A stretch of 64,000 nucleotides of DNA from Croceibacterium atlanticum (GTDB lineage: Bacteria > Pseudomonadota > Alphaproteobacteria > Sphingomonadales > Sphingomonadaceae). The notes beneath the pieces were generated by a model. The model ran no database searches. It saw only the letters and a list, made by a program, of their open reading frames with translations, and had not been told where the DNA came from. Below are positions 7,982-16,265 of the stretch, in pieces; position 1 is the first letter of the stretch; the number at the start of each line of letters is the position of its first letter. The position numbers and the translations under genes were made by a program. The stretch is from contig NZ_CP011452.2 in the NCBI RefSeq assembly GCF_001008165.2, positions 1,860,001-1,924,000 on the forward strand, in the 5' to 3' direction.

Positions 7982-10300
7982 ATGGCCCAGACGAATATTG
8001 CCTTGGCGGACGCCGATTTTTCGAAGTTCGACTATGACGCAACCGAAAGCGGACCAGATGAGGTTTCCGGTCGTGGCGGAGGCGGCGGCACGCATGAAGT
8101 GCGCAATGTGCTGCGCGCGCTGCGCCGCAATCGCTGGCTGATCGTCTCGATCGTGGCCGTGGCGGTCGTTCTGGCCGCCATTTCCCAGCTTCTGGCCACG
8201 CCGATGTACAAGAGCGTGGCCACCGTCCAGGTCGAACTGACCGACGAAGAAGGCACCAACCAGGCCGAAGCCGAGGCGCGCAACGCCATCCGCGTGCAGA
8301 ACGAAGCGAAGATCTATCGTTCGCGCGCGGTCGCAGCGAAAGTGGTCGAGGATCTGGACCTGATCAACAACCGGCAATTCATGGGGTCGAACTTCGTACG
8401 CGACGGCGAACTATCCGAACAGGAACACGCCGCCGCCGTGACCAAGCTGACCCGGATGATCTCGGTCGTGAATGCGCCGCAATCCGACCTTCTCGATATC
8501 GAAGTCACCTCCCCCTATCCCGATCTGGCGGCCGATATCGCCAACCAATACCCGCTATCCGCACAGGAAATGCGCGTTTCGCGTCGTCAGCGGATGCGCC
8601 GCCGGATGCTGACCGACCTTGAACAGGAATCCACCCGCCTGGCCGCCAAGCTGGCGGCGGCGGAAAAGAAGGTCGCCGAATTCCGCGCCGAAAGCGGTAT
8701 GCTGGAAGGTGCCGGCGGATCGGAAGATCTGGCCCAGATCAACCGCGTCGCGGTGGAAGCGGCTTCGGCGCAGGCGCTGAAATCGGCATCTTCTGCACGC
8801 TCTTCCGGCGTTTCGCGCGCGGCAGGCATGACGAGCACGGCCAATGCCGACTCGCCGCTTCTGCAGCAGCAGCGCCGGCGCCGGGCAGAACTGGAAACGG
8901 AACGGACCCGCCTGTCCTCCACTTTCGGCGCAGGCCATCCGCAGATGGTCAGCCTGTCGAACCAGATTTCCGAACTCGACCAATCGATTCGCCGCGAAGA
9001 AGCTGCCGTTCAGGCCGCCGCGCGCCAGCAGGCCGCCGCCGAGGCTGCCCAGCAGCGCACCCTGGCCGAAAGCGAACGCGATGCCGCAGCTGCCCGTGCC
9101 AATGAATTGCGCGGAATGCTGAACGAGATGACGGCCAAGGCCTATTCCAACAATGCCAACAAGGCTCAGCTCGCCCAGCTGGAGCGTGAAGCCGAAGTTG
9201 CCCGCAGCGCCTATATGTCGACCGTCAACAGCGAAGAGGAGGTCCGCTCCGCCCTTGGCATCATCGGCGTGAACTCCACGCTGATTTCCGGCGCCGTCCC
9301 GCAGAGCGAGCCCTTCTATCCGAAGCCGGCCCGCACGATTGCCGGTGCGCTGCTGGCCGCCCTGGTCATTTCGCTGCTGATCGTCTTCGCCCGTGAACTG
9401 CTGGACGACAAGCTCCGCAGCCCGTCGCAGATCTTCCGCATGTTCGGGCTCAAGACCTTCGGCATGTTCCCGGCGCTCGACCGTTCCGAGACGACCGACA
9501 TGACGCTGGAGAACAACCCGGTGGTGAACGAGCCGCATTCGGTCTTCGCCGAAGTGGCCCGTGGGCTCCACACCCACATCCTCGACCTGGCGAAGCCGAA
9601 CAAGACGCAGACCGTCTTCGTCACCTCCCCCCTGCCGAGCGATGGCAAGGCCACCGTGGCGATCAGCCTGTGCGCTGCCGCCGCAGCAGCCGGCCAGCGC
9701 GCCATCGTGGTGGATTTCGACCTGCGCCAGCCGAGCATCATCCAGGATATCCAGCGCGAGCTGGGCCGCCCGGACCTGGTCGACCTGCTGACCGAGCCGG
9801 GAGAACGCATCCGCCTGCCCGCCCCGCAAAAACCGACGGACAGCCGCGAACTGACGACCTACAGCCCGGTGGTGGTGAGCATGCGCGAGCCGGTCAAGAA
9901 CCCCGCCGCGGTCTTCACGCCCGACAATATGCGCAACCTGTTCGGCCGCCTGAACGAGGATTTCGATCTCGTGGTCATCAATGGTCCGTCCGCTCTTGCC
10001 GTGCATGACGTACGCAGCCTGGCGCGTTTTGCCGACAATATCCTGCTGGTGATGCGCTGGGGCCAGACGACAGTGCCGCAGATCGAAGCCACTTTGGACA
10101 AGCTGGCCAATCGCGTCGACGGGGCGGTGTTTGACGGCGTCGACTATGCCGATCACGCCCGCCGCGGCTATCAGGACGAAGTCCAGTATTACATGCAGAG
10201 CACGTCCGAATTCGCCCATTCCGGTGGATTTGCGGCCGAGATCCGCAACCAGCTCGCCGGCTTTGCCAACGGCTTCAAGAAGATCTGGGCCCGCGGATGA
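7982..10300 (+). CDS. Wzz/GumC-type chain-length protein with degenerate BY-kinase ATPase domain
   Basis: The 772-residue protein has a transmembrane helix near residues 54-75 (WLIVSIVAVAVVLAAIS) and a Wzz periplasmic region. A long Ala/Glu/Arg-rich coiled coil follows (about residues 200-400), then a second transmembrane helix around 450 and a cytoplasmic ParA/BY-kinase-like domain. The kinase domain is unusual. Walker A reads SDGKAT (Lys556, then Ala557), where active enzymes have GKT or GKS. Walker A' is present (VVDFDLRQP, Asp578), but the Walker B Asp is replaced by Asn667 (VVINGPS). A Tyr-containing C-terminal tail remains. It likely sets polymer length, perhaps without kinase activity. 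I chose the ATG at 7982; an upstream TTG in frame at 7967 is less likely. It overlaps the next gene by ATGA and heads a long operon. Confidence 0.85.
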   Translation: MAQTNIALADADFSKFDYDATESGPDEVSGRGGGGGTHEVRNVLRALRRNRWLIVSIVAVAVVLAAISQLLATPMYKSVATVQVELTDEEGTNQAEAEARNAIRVQNEAKIYRSRAVAAKVVEDLDLINNRQFMGSNFVRDGELSEQEHAAAVTKLTRMISVVNAPQSDLLDIEVTSPYPDLAADIANQYPLSAQEMRVSRRQRMRRRMLTDLEQESTRLAAKLAAAEKKVAEFRAESGMLEGAGGSEDLAQINRVAVEAASAQALKSASSARSSGVSRAAGMTSTANADSPLLQQQRRRRAELETERTRLSSTFGAGHPQMVSLSNQISELDQSIRREEAAVQAAARQQAAAEAAQQRTLAESERDAAAARANELRGMLNEMTAKAYSNNANKAQLAQLEREAEVARSAYMSTVNSEEEVRSALGIIGVNSTLISGAVPQSEPFYPKPARTIAGALLAALVISLLIVFARELLDDKLRSPSQIFRMFGLKTFGMFPALDRSETTDMTLENNPVVNEPHSVFAEVARGLHTHILDLAKPNKTQTVFVTSPLPSDGKATVAISLCAAAAAAGQRAIVVDFDLRQPSIIQDIQRELGRPDLVDLLTEPGERIRLPAPQKPTDSRELTTYSPVVVSMREPVKNPAAVFTPDNMRNLFGRLNEDFDLVVINGPSALAVHDVRSLARFADNILLVMRWGQTTVPQIEATLDKLANRVDGAVFDGVDYADHARRGYQDEVQYYMQSTSEFAHSGGFAAEIRNQLAGFANGFKKIWARG

Positions 10301-11034
10301 AAAACGTGAACGAGGCGCTCGTCTTCCAGCAACCGACTGGAGAGACCCTGGCTCTGCCGAACATCCTGCTTCTTGACCAGTCGGAATTCCGCCGGACCTG
10401 CGTTGTAGCGAGCCTGTCTTCGCACGGCTTTTCCGACATCGCGCAGCTGAACCGCGCGCAGGAGATTTCGGCGGATGGCAAGCACGACCTGATCGTCATC
10501 TTCTTCGATAGCGGCGAACGCGAAGCGGCTGAGTTCGAGGATGATCTGGGCCGCATACGCCAGCTCTGCCCGAAATCGAAAATAGTCGCGATCGTGGATG
10601 AACCGGAAGAATTTCTGGGCCGGGCGACCGGGCAGATCCATTCCGTCCTGCCTGCCGATATGGAACCGGAACTGCTGCGGGCATCCTTCTGCCTGATTCA
10701 TTACGGATATGGCCTTTATCCGCTCCGCGAAGATGCGCGTTCGCCGCGTCCCTTCATGCTGTCCAAGACCAGCGGTTCGCTGAATCTGGGCGTTCTGGAA
10801 GGGCATCCCCTGCTGGCAAAGATCACGCCGCGGCAGCGGCAGGTGCTTGAATCCCTGCTGCTGGGCCAGTCGAACAAGGAAATCGCCAAGCGCCTCTCGA
10901 TCAGCGAGAGCACGGTGAAGACGCATGTCCATTTCATCATGCGCATTCTCGGCGCGTCCAACCGGACCCAGATCGTCCTGAAATTCGCCCAGCAGGGCGA
11001 AGTGCAGGCCAATGGAGCGGGCCAGACCTCATGA
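10297..11034 (+). CDS. LuxR-type transcription regulator with pseudo-receiver domain
   Basis: The 245-residue protein has a C-terminal LuxR/FixJ helix-turn-helix (ITPRQRQVLESLLLGQSN, then STVKTHV, about residues 174-240). The N-terminal region resembles a response-regulator receiver (NILLLDQSEF from residue 22, DLIVIFFDSG to Asp71). The conserved Lys expected near residue 119 is missing (SVLPADM), and only one of the usual acidic pair is visible (Asp27). Phosphorylation control is therefore doubtful. The gene overlaps both the chain-length gene and the E1-alpha gene by ATGA, so it is made together with them and may control this locus; the target is not known. Confidence 0.8.
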   Translation: MKNVNEALVFQQPTGETLALPNILLLDQSEFRRTCVVASLSSHGFSDIAQLNRAQEISADGKHDLIVIFFDSGEREAAEFEDDLGRIRQLCPKSKIVAIVDEPEEFLGRATGQIHSVLPADMEPELLRASFCLIHYGYGLYPLREDARSPRPFMLSKTSGSLNLGVLEGHPLLAKITPRQRQVLESLLLGQSNKEIAKRLSISESTVKTHVHFIMRILGASNRTQIVLKFAQQGEVQANGAGQTS

Positions 11035-11945
11035 AACACTTCAACGATCTTCTTTCGTCGGCTTCGAATGACCAGGCGACATCGGATTACATGACGATGT
11101 CCTTCATCCGGCAGTTCGAACAGCGGCTGCTGGACATGTTCAGCCAGGGCCTGATGGCCGGCACCACGCATACCTGCATCGGGCAGGAAGCGAATGCCGT
11201 CGCGATCATGGGCGCGCTTGACCGGGAAATCGACACTGTCTGGTCCAACCATCGCTGCCATGGTCATTTCCTGGCCTATTGCGGCGATGCCTATCGCCTG
11301 TTCGCCGAAATCCTTGGCCGTGAAACCGGCGTCTGCGCCGGGCGCGGGGGCAGCCAGCACCTTGCCTGGCGCAACTTCTTTTCCAGCGGCATCCAGGGCG
11401 GCCTGGTCCCGCTGGCTGTAGGCACGGCCCATGCCGACAAGGAAATCGGCGCCATCACCACCGTCTTTCTGGGCGATGGCACGATGGGCCAGGGCTATGT
11501 CTATGAAGGCATGAACCTGGCCGCTCTTTGGAACTGCCCGGTCTTGTTCGTGGTCGAAGACAACGGCATTGCCCAGACCACGCGCCGCACGGCCGGCGTG
11601 GCGGGCGAGATCGGCCAGCGCGGCGCCCCCTTCGGCATCAGGTCACGCACGATCAATTCGACCGATATCGAGGAACTGCGCGAGGCCGCAATCGAGGCCG
11701 CCGATTATGTCCGCACGGAAGGCAAGCCCTTCTGGCTGCATATCGAAACCGTGCGCCTCCACGCCCATAGCAAGGGTGACGACACACGGCCCGAGGAGGA
11801 GCTGCGCGAACTGCGCAAGCGTGACTGCCTCGACATTGCCCGCAACCGGGTCAGCGGCGAGACGGACGCTCTCGACGAGATCGTGCGGGCCTATCTCGAC
11901 CAGTGTTTTGAAACTGCGATGGCGGATCCCGAAGCATGCGCGTAA
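11031..11945 (+). CDS. 2-oxoacid dehydrogenase E1 component, alpha subunit (glycan-locus paralogue)
   Basis: This 304-residue protein matches thiamine-diphosphate E1-alpha subunits of the PDH/acetoin-dehydrogenase type. Visible motifs are THTCIGQEA (46-54), SNHRCHGHFLA (72-82), and the ThDP motif GDG at 148-150 running to Asn178 (VVEDNG). It should decarboxylate a 2-oxoacid and pass the acyl group to a lipoyl domain. It overlaps the LuxR gene by ATGA and the E1-beta gene by 10 bases. The third gene lacks a normal E2 catalytic domain, and the operon is devoted to glycans. A dedicated acyl-supply role is therefore more likely than housekeeping metabolism. The preferred 2-oxoacid cannot be read from the sequence. 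Confidence 0.88.
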   Translation: MKHFNDLLSSASNDQATSDYMTMSFIRQFEQRLLDMFSQGLMAGTTHTCIGQEANAVAIMGALDREIDTVWSNHRCHGHFLAYCGDAYRLFAEILGRETGVCAGRGGSQHLAWRNFFSSGIQGGLVPLAVGTAHADKEIGAITTVFLGDGTMGQGYVYEGMNLAALWNCPVLFVVEDNGIAQTTRRTAGVAGEIGQRGAPFGIRSRTINSTDIEELREAAIEAADYVRTEGKPFWLHIETVRLHAHSKGDDTRPEEELRELRKRDCLDIARNRVSGETDALDEIVRAYLDQCFETAMADPEACA

Positions 11946-12862
11946 TCGAACAGATCAACGCCAGCCTGCATGATTTCCTTGCCGGCTCGGATCGCACCTA
12001 TGTGATGGGGGAGGACATCCTCGATCCCTATGGCGGTGCGTTCAAGGCGACGAAGGGCCTTTCCAGCAAATTTCCGGACCGGGTGCTGAGCACGCCGATT
12101 TCCGAAGCGGCGATTTCCGGTGTCGCCACCGGCATGGCGCTGAAGAAGAAACCCGTCTGCCTGGAAATCATGTTCGGCGATTTCATCACATTGTGCACGG
12201 ACCAGCTGGTCAATCACATGTCCAAGCTGCCCTGGGTCTATAACGACCAGATCAGCGTGCCCGTGGTCGTGCGCGCGCCGATGGGCGGCAAGCGCGGCTA
12301 TGGCGCGACGCACAGCCAGAGCCTGGAAAAGCATTTCTGCGGCGTTCCGGGCCTGACCGTCCGGGCGATCAGCCAATATTCCGACATTGCCGGGATTTAT
12401 GCCGAAGCCTTCGCGTCCGGCACGCCGCATCTGATGATCGAGAACAAGATTCTCTATTCACGCCAGGTCGATAATCGCGAACTCGCCCCGCATGACGATC
12501 CCGATCTGGTCATCGTCACTTATGGCGGCAGCACGGAACCTTCCGTCCAGGCCGCCGACCGGCTGGACGAGGAAGAGGAACTGGCGGTGAACGTGGTGGA
12601 CGTGACCCGTCTTTCCCCGCTCGACCATGCGGATATCCGCAAGCAGGTGGGCAATTGCCGCCGCGTGCTGGTGGTGGAAGAAGGCGCCGGCGGCTGGGGG
12701 TTCACTTCCGAAATCGCTCATGCCCTGGCGGGCACGGACAGGCTGGCATTCGCTTCGCTGACCGGCCCCGATCACCCGATCCCCAGCACAAAGCCGTGGG
12801 AAGTCTCTCTGCTTCCCGGCCCCGATTCCATCGCCGCCGCCGCGTTGCGGCTGTTCGCCTGA
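11936..12862 (+). CDS. 2-oxoacid dehydrogenase E1 component, beta subunit (glycan-locus paralogue)
   Basis: The 308-residue product carries the usual E1-beta signatures. These are YVMGEDI (22-28), TPISE with the ThDP-activating Glu57, GMAL, and the active-site loop GGKRGYGATHSQSLE with His126. A C-terminal transketolase domain contains VVDVTRLSPLD and VVEEG. Its start lies 10 bases inside the E1-alpha gene, so the two subunits should be made in equal amounts. Together they would form an alpha2-beta2 E1 that loads the lipoyl domain of the protein encoded 30 bases downstream. Family identification is firm; the glycan-specific role is inferred from context. Confidence 0.88.
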   Translation: MRVIEQINASLHDFLAGSDRTYVMGEDILDPYGGAFKATKGLSSKFPDRVLSTPISEAAISGVATGMALKKKPVCLEIMFGDFITLCTDQLVNHMSKLPWVYNDQISVPVVVRAPMGGKRGYGATHSQSLEKHFCGVPGLTVRAISQYSDIAGIYAEAFASGTPHLMIENKILYSRQVDNRELAPHDDPDLVIVTYGGSTEPSVQAADRLDEEEELAVNVVDVTRLSPLDHADIRKQVGNCRRVLVVEEGAGGWGFTSEIAHALAGTDRLAFASLTGPDHPIPSTKPWEVSLLPGPDSIAAAALRLFA

Positions 12863-12892
12863 ATTCGGCAAGACGACAGGACCAAACCAAGC

Positions 12893-14047
12893 ATGACCAC
12901 GCGACGCGCCATACTGACCATGCCTCGGCTCAACGCCAATGAAGACGAGGCGCGCATTGCCGTCCTGCCGCTGGCGGAAGGTGAATCCTTCGAGGATGGA
13001 ACCCTGCTGTTCACGGTGGAGACGACCAAGGCGGCCAATGACGTGATCGCCCCGGTGGGAGGCACGATCGGCCGGATACTGGTCAGCGTGGACGACATGA
13101 TCCCGGTAGGCGGCGCGATCTGCGAAGTCGAACTGAAAACGGATACGCAGCCCGACGATCTCGACCTGAAATGGGCGGACGAGGAAGAGGCTGACGGCGG
13201 CAGCGAAGGCACGGCCGAACGCCATGTCTCGGCCAAGGCCCGCGAACGGGCCCGCGAACTCGGCGTGAATGTGGACGACGTCGCAGGCAAGGACGGCAAG
13301 GTCCGCGTGGCCGATGTGGAACGCCATGCCGCAGAAGCGCCCGCCGGGGGATCCGCGCAGGCAGCAACCGGCGCGGCACCGGTGCTGAAGGAAAGCTATG
13401 GCGCGGCCGATGCGGTGATTTTCGGTGCATCCGGCCATGCGCGGGCCATCATGGACGCGGCGCAGGGCAGCGGTTTCAACCTGATCGGCTGCGTCGATGC
13501 CAAGGTGCCGGCAGGCACCGAGGTCCTGAACGGGCTGATCGCACTCGGCACGGACGATGTGCTGCAGGAATTACGCGATCGCGGCGTTCGCTATGCCTTT
13601 GTCGGCGTCGGCGGGGCGACTTCGAATGCGGCGCGCAAGAAAGTGTTCGACAAGCTGGTGGAGCTGGGATTCGATCTGCCGCCCCTGGTCGCGCCGACAG
13701 CCCGGCTCGGCCTCGGCAGCACGCTGGGGGCCGCCAGCTATTGCCTGCCCGGTGCGAGCGTGGGCCCGGCCGTGACCATTGGCGATAATTGCATCATCAA
13801 CCAGAATGTCGTGATCGCGCATGACAGCGTCATCGCCGATCATGTTCATCTCGCGCCAAATGCAGTGGTCGCCGGCCATTGCCGCGTCGGCGCCGGATCG
13901 ACCATCGGCATGTGCGCGACCTTGATCAACGGATCGAAGGTCGGGGCCGACTGCCTCATTCACAACAACGTGCCGGTCACGCGCGACATTGCCGACAAGA
14001 CCGTGCTGACGCTGGCCGATATACTCGGCCAGTTCTCGGGCGGCTGA
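12893..14047 (+). CDS. Lipoyl domain - E3-binding domain - PglD/NeuD-like acyltransferase fusion
   Basis: This 384-residue protein has an unusual domain order. Residues 1-82 form a lipoyl domain with the modifiable Lys46 in VETTKA. Residues 111-147 match the E3/E1 peripheral-subunit-binding domain (VSAKARERARELGV, then GKVRVADVERHA). An Ala/Gly linker (149-168) leads to a PglD/NeuD-type acyltransferase. That part has a small Rossmann domain (VIFGASGHARAIMDAA from 175) and a left-handed beta-helix of hexapeptide repeats (about 269-375). His310 in NVVIAHDSVI is the candidate catalytic base. The CAT-like E2 catalytic domain is absent. With E1-alpha and E1-beta just upstream, the lipoyl arm could carry an acyl group directly to the acyltransferase, with a housekeeping E3 reoxidising the arm. 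The acceptor could be a UDP-4-amino sugar (PglD-like) or a sugar hydroxyl (NeuD-like). The domain calls are firm; the mechanism is inference. Confidence 0.85.
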   Translation: MTTRRAILTMPRLNANEDEARIAVLPLAEGESFEDGTLLFTVETTKAANDVIAPVGGTIGRILVSVDDMIPVGGAICEVELKTDTQPDDLDLKWADEEEADGGSEGTAERHVSAKARERARELGVNVDDVAGKDGKVRVADVERHAAEAPAGGSAQAATGAAPVLKESYGAADAVIFGASGHARAIMDAAQGSGFNLIGCVDAKVPAGTEVLNGLIALGTDDVLQELRDRGVRYAFVGVGGATSNAARKKVFDKLVELGFDLPPLVAPTARLGLGSTLGAASYCLPGASVGPAVTIGDNCIINQNVVIAHDSVIADHVHLAPNAVVAGHCRVGAGSTIGMCATLINGSKVGADCLIHNNVPVTRDIADKTVLTLADILGQFSGG

Positions 14048-14056
14048 GCAGTCAGC

Positions 14057-15157
14057 ATGGCCAGCACCATCACCCAGCCGATCCGGATCGAGAAGCCGCA
14101 ATCCACGGTAAAGCGGGAATTCAACGCGGCAACGCACGGGCTCCGCGGGCTTGCTTCGCTGGCCGTTTTCTGGGCGCACCTGCTGGGCGGAACGGCCGAA
14201 CATATTTATGACGACAACGCCGCTTATGTGCATCTTGTCCACGCCCCCTGGTGCCTTGGCAGCTGGGGCGTGCAATTATTCTTCGCGATCAGTGGCTTCG
14301 TAATCCTGCCGAGCATCAGGCGCTACACGCTGGGGCAGTTCGCCCTGCGCCGGTTCCTGCGCCTCTATCCGCTGTTCTTCGCGTTTTCCGCATTGTTCAT
14401 CATCCTCAATGCGTTGACCAATGAATATCCCGGGACGAATAATCCCACGGCGGTTCTTGCCGGACTGACCTTTCTCAACCTGTTCACCGGGACCGAACAG
14501 CTGACGCCCAACGCCTGGAGCCTCACTTATGAAGTGATGTTCTATACGCTGGCGGCGGTCGGTTACTACGTCGCCTATACGCGCAAGAGCAGAATCGGCA
14601 CGATTGCCGTCGCCGTCCTCTCTGCCGCTTTCCTGTTCCGTTACCCTATCGCGGCCTTCTTCGCTGGCGGGGTTATCGTCCGTTTGATCTATGAAGAAGA
14701 TCTACGCCTTTCGGATAGGGCATCGCGTTTCTTCGAAGTCGCTTTCGGCCTGGCCTGCATCCTTCTGGCAAGCAGCCGCCATTACGACTTTTCCCAGGCC
14801 GACATGGCCGATCCGCGGTCCTGGGCGCTGATCGTCTGCACCACGTTGTATTTCAACTTCGCGGTACAATCCGGCAGCCTGACCACAATGGCCGCGCAAA
14901 GCCGCGTTCTCGTTTATCTCGGCACGATCAGCTACTCGCTCTACCTGGTCCATCCCTATACCTATTACGCCTTCCGCACCCTGTTCGACCGGATGGACCT
15001 GTTCACTGAAAACTGGCTGGTTTCGATGGCGTTCTTCTTTGCCGTCACCACCCCGGTCACGATTGCCATCACCCATGTGGTGCATCGCGTGCTGGAAGTG
15101 GGACCATACCAATGGTTCTTCCACCAGCGAATTTACCGGAAGAACAAGGCTGCATGA
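14057..15157 (+). CDS. Acyltransferase-3 family membrane protein (OafA-like)
   Basis: The 366-residue protein starts with HGLRGLASLAVFWAHL, the conserved N-terminal helix with its essential His. It continues with GSWGVQLFFAISGFVI and about ten hydrophobic helices, a standard acyltransferase-3 layout. A typical NAWSLTYEVMFY motif and YSLYLVHPY near the end support this. Members transfer acyl groups, usually acetyl, to extracytoplasmic sugars. It lies nine bases after the lipoyl-fusion gene in the same operon, so it is probably another decorating enzyme. No extra periplasmic SGNH domain is present, unlike the paralogue at 16266. Confidence 0.88.
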   Translation: MASTITQPIRIEKPQSTVKREFNAATHGLRGLASLAVFWAHLLGGTAEHIYDDNAAYVHLVHAPWCLGSWGVQLFFAISGFVILPSIRRYTLGQFALRRFLRLYPLFFAFSALFIILNALTNEYPGTNNPTAVLAGLTFLNLFTGTEQLTPNAWSLTYEVMFYTLAAVGYYVAYTRKSRIGTIAVAVLSAAFLFRYPIAAFFAGGVIVRLIYEEDLRLSDRASRFFEVAFGLACILLASSRHYDFSQADMADPRSWALIVCTTLYFNFAVQSGSLTTMAAQSRVLVYLGTISYSLYLVHPYTYYAFRTLFDRMDLFTENWLVSMAFFFAVTTPVTIAITHVVHRVLEVGPYQWFFHQRIYRKNKAA

Positions 15158-15276
15158 TTAGTGCGGTTATTCAGGGGGGTAACCACAAAGATAACAAACG
15201 CGCCAGCCCGCTTCGGGTAGAATGCCGCGCATAGGAAAAATCGCCATACAGTCGAAACCGGAATGGGGACTTCGAT

Positions 15277-16200
15277 ATGACCATGCGGACCATGCTGCGC
15301 GACTTGTCGTTTTCCACTGGCGAGAAGATCCTGCCCAAATCGGTCAAGACCAAGGGCTGGATGGGTTCGCTTCGCCGCGCGGCGAGCGACTGGGCGCGCG
15401 ATGCCTATGTCCTGTCCTATCCGAAATCGGGCCGCACCTGGCTGCGCACGATGATGGGTCACATGATCCTGCGGCAATATGGGGTGGAAACGGACAACCC
15501 GATGGAGATCCAGCATTTCTGGAAGATCTCCTCCAAAATCCCGAATATCGGTTTCACCCATGACGATTATCCGAACCTGAAATTCGGTTCGGAGGTGGAA
15601 ACGGACAAATCCCGTTATTCCGGCAAAAAGATCGTGCTGCTGACCCGCGATCCGCGCGATGTGGTCGTATCCTATTATTTCGATGCGAAGAACCGCATGA
15701 AGGTGATCGATTGCGACATGGAGCATTATCTGCGCCATGAACGCGGCAGCATCGATGCGGTTGTCGCCTTCTACAATGCCTGGGCACGCAACCGCACCGG
15801 CCCCAGGGGTTTCCACTGGATCACCTATGAGGACATGCATGCCGATGCCGCAGGCGTGCTGCGCAGCACGGCCGGGTTCCTCGGCATTCCGGAACCGGGT
15901 GACAAGCTGTTGCAGGATGCGGTGCAGTTCGGATCCTTCGACAATATGCGCAAGACCGAACTGAAGGACGGGTTCAAGCACGAACGGCTGCGGCCCGCCG
16001 ATCCCGATAATCCCGACAGCTTCAAGGTTCGTCGGGGCAAGGCAGGCGGCTTTGTCGATTATTTCTCGAAAGAGACGATCGAATATATCGACAATTACAT
16101 CGACGAAAATCTCGATCCGTTCTTCGCGCGTTACAAACGCAAGACCGATATGTCCGCCAAGGCGGAACAGACGCCATCAAGGGACTCTGCCTCTGACTGA
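15277..16200 (+). CDS. PAPS-dependent sulfotransferase
   Basis: The 307-residue protein has both PAPS-binding signatures of the sulfotransferase-1 family. The 5'-phosphosulfate loop is SYPKSGRTWLR (Lys50 to Arg57), and the 3'-phosphate site is TRDPRDVVVSYY (Arg124 and Ser132). A C-terminal RRGKAGGFVDYFS motif fits the GxxGxWK-type loop. No membrane helix is visible, so it acts in the cytoplasm, where PAPS is made. Its place between two acyltransferases suggests that it sulfates a glycan precursor. The start is the ATG at 15277, preceded by GGGAC; an ATG two codons later is possible. The 119-base gap upstream may hold its own promoter. Confidence 0.87.
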   Translation: MTMRTMLRDLSFSTGEKILPKSVKTKGWMGSLRRAASDWARDAYVLSYPKSGRTWLRTMMGHMILRQYGVETDNPMEIQHFWKISSKIPNIGFTHDDYPNLKFGSEVETDKSRYSGKKIVLLTRDPRDVVVSYYFDAKNRMKVIDCDMEHYLRHERGSIDAVVAFYNAWARNRTGPRGFHWITYEDMHADAAGVLRSTAGFLGIPEPGDKLLQDAVQFGSFDNMRKTELKDGFKHERLRPADPDNPDSFKVRRGKAGGFVDYFSKETIEYIDNYIDENLDPFFARYKRKTDMSAKAEQTPSRDSASD

Positions 16201-16265
16201 ATTTTCCGCCGCCTGACCGCGCCGGAAGGCGCGCCGCCATTAATTCCGACAAGAAGAATTCGAAC

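Noticed and set aside
8555-10219. A 554-residue open frame on the minus strand
   Set aside because: It is opposite the chain-length protein gene; composition is typical of an antisense shadow.
11031-14047. A housekeeping pyruvate or branched-chain dehydrogenase operon
   Set aside because: The third gene has no E2 catalytic domain, no E3 gene follows, and the genes overlap with glycan genes on both sides.
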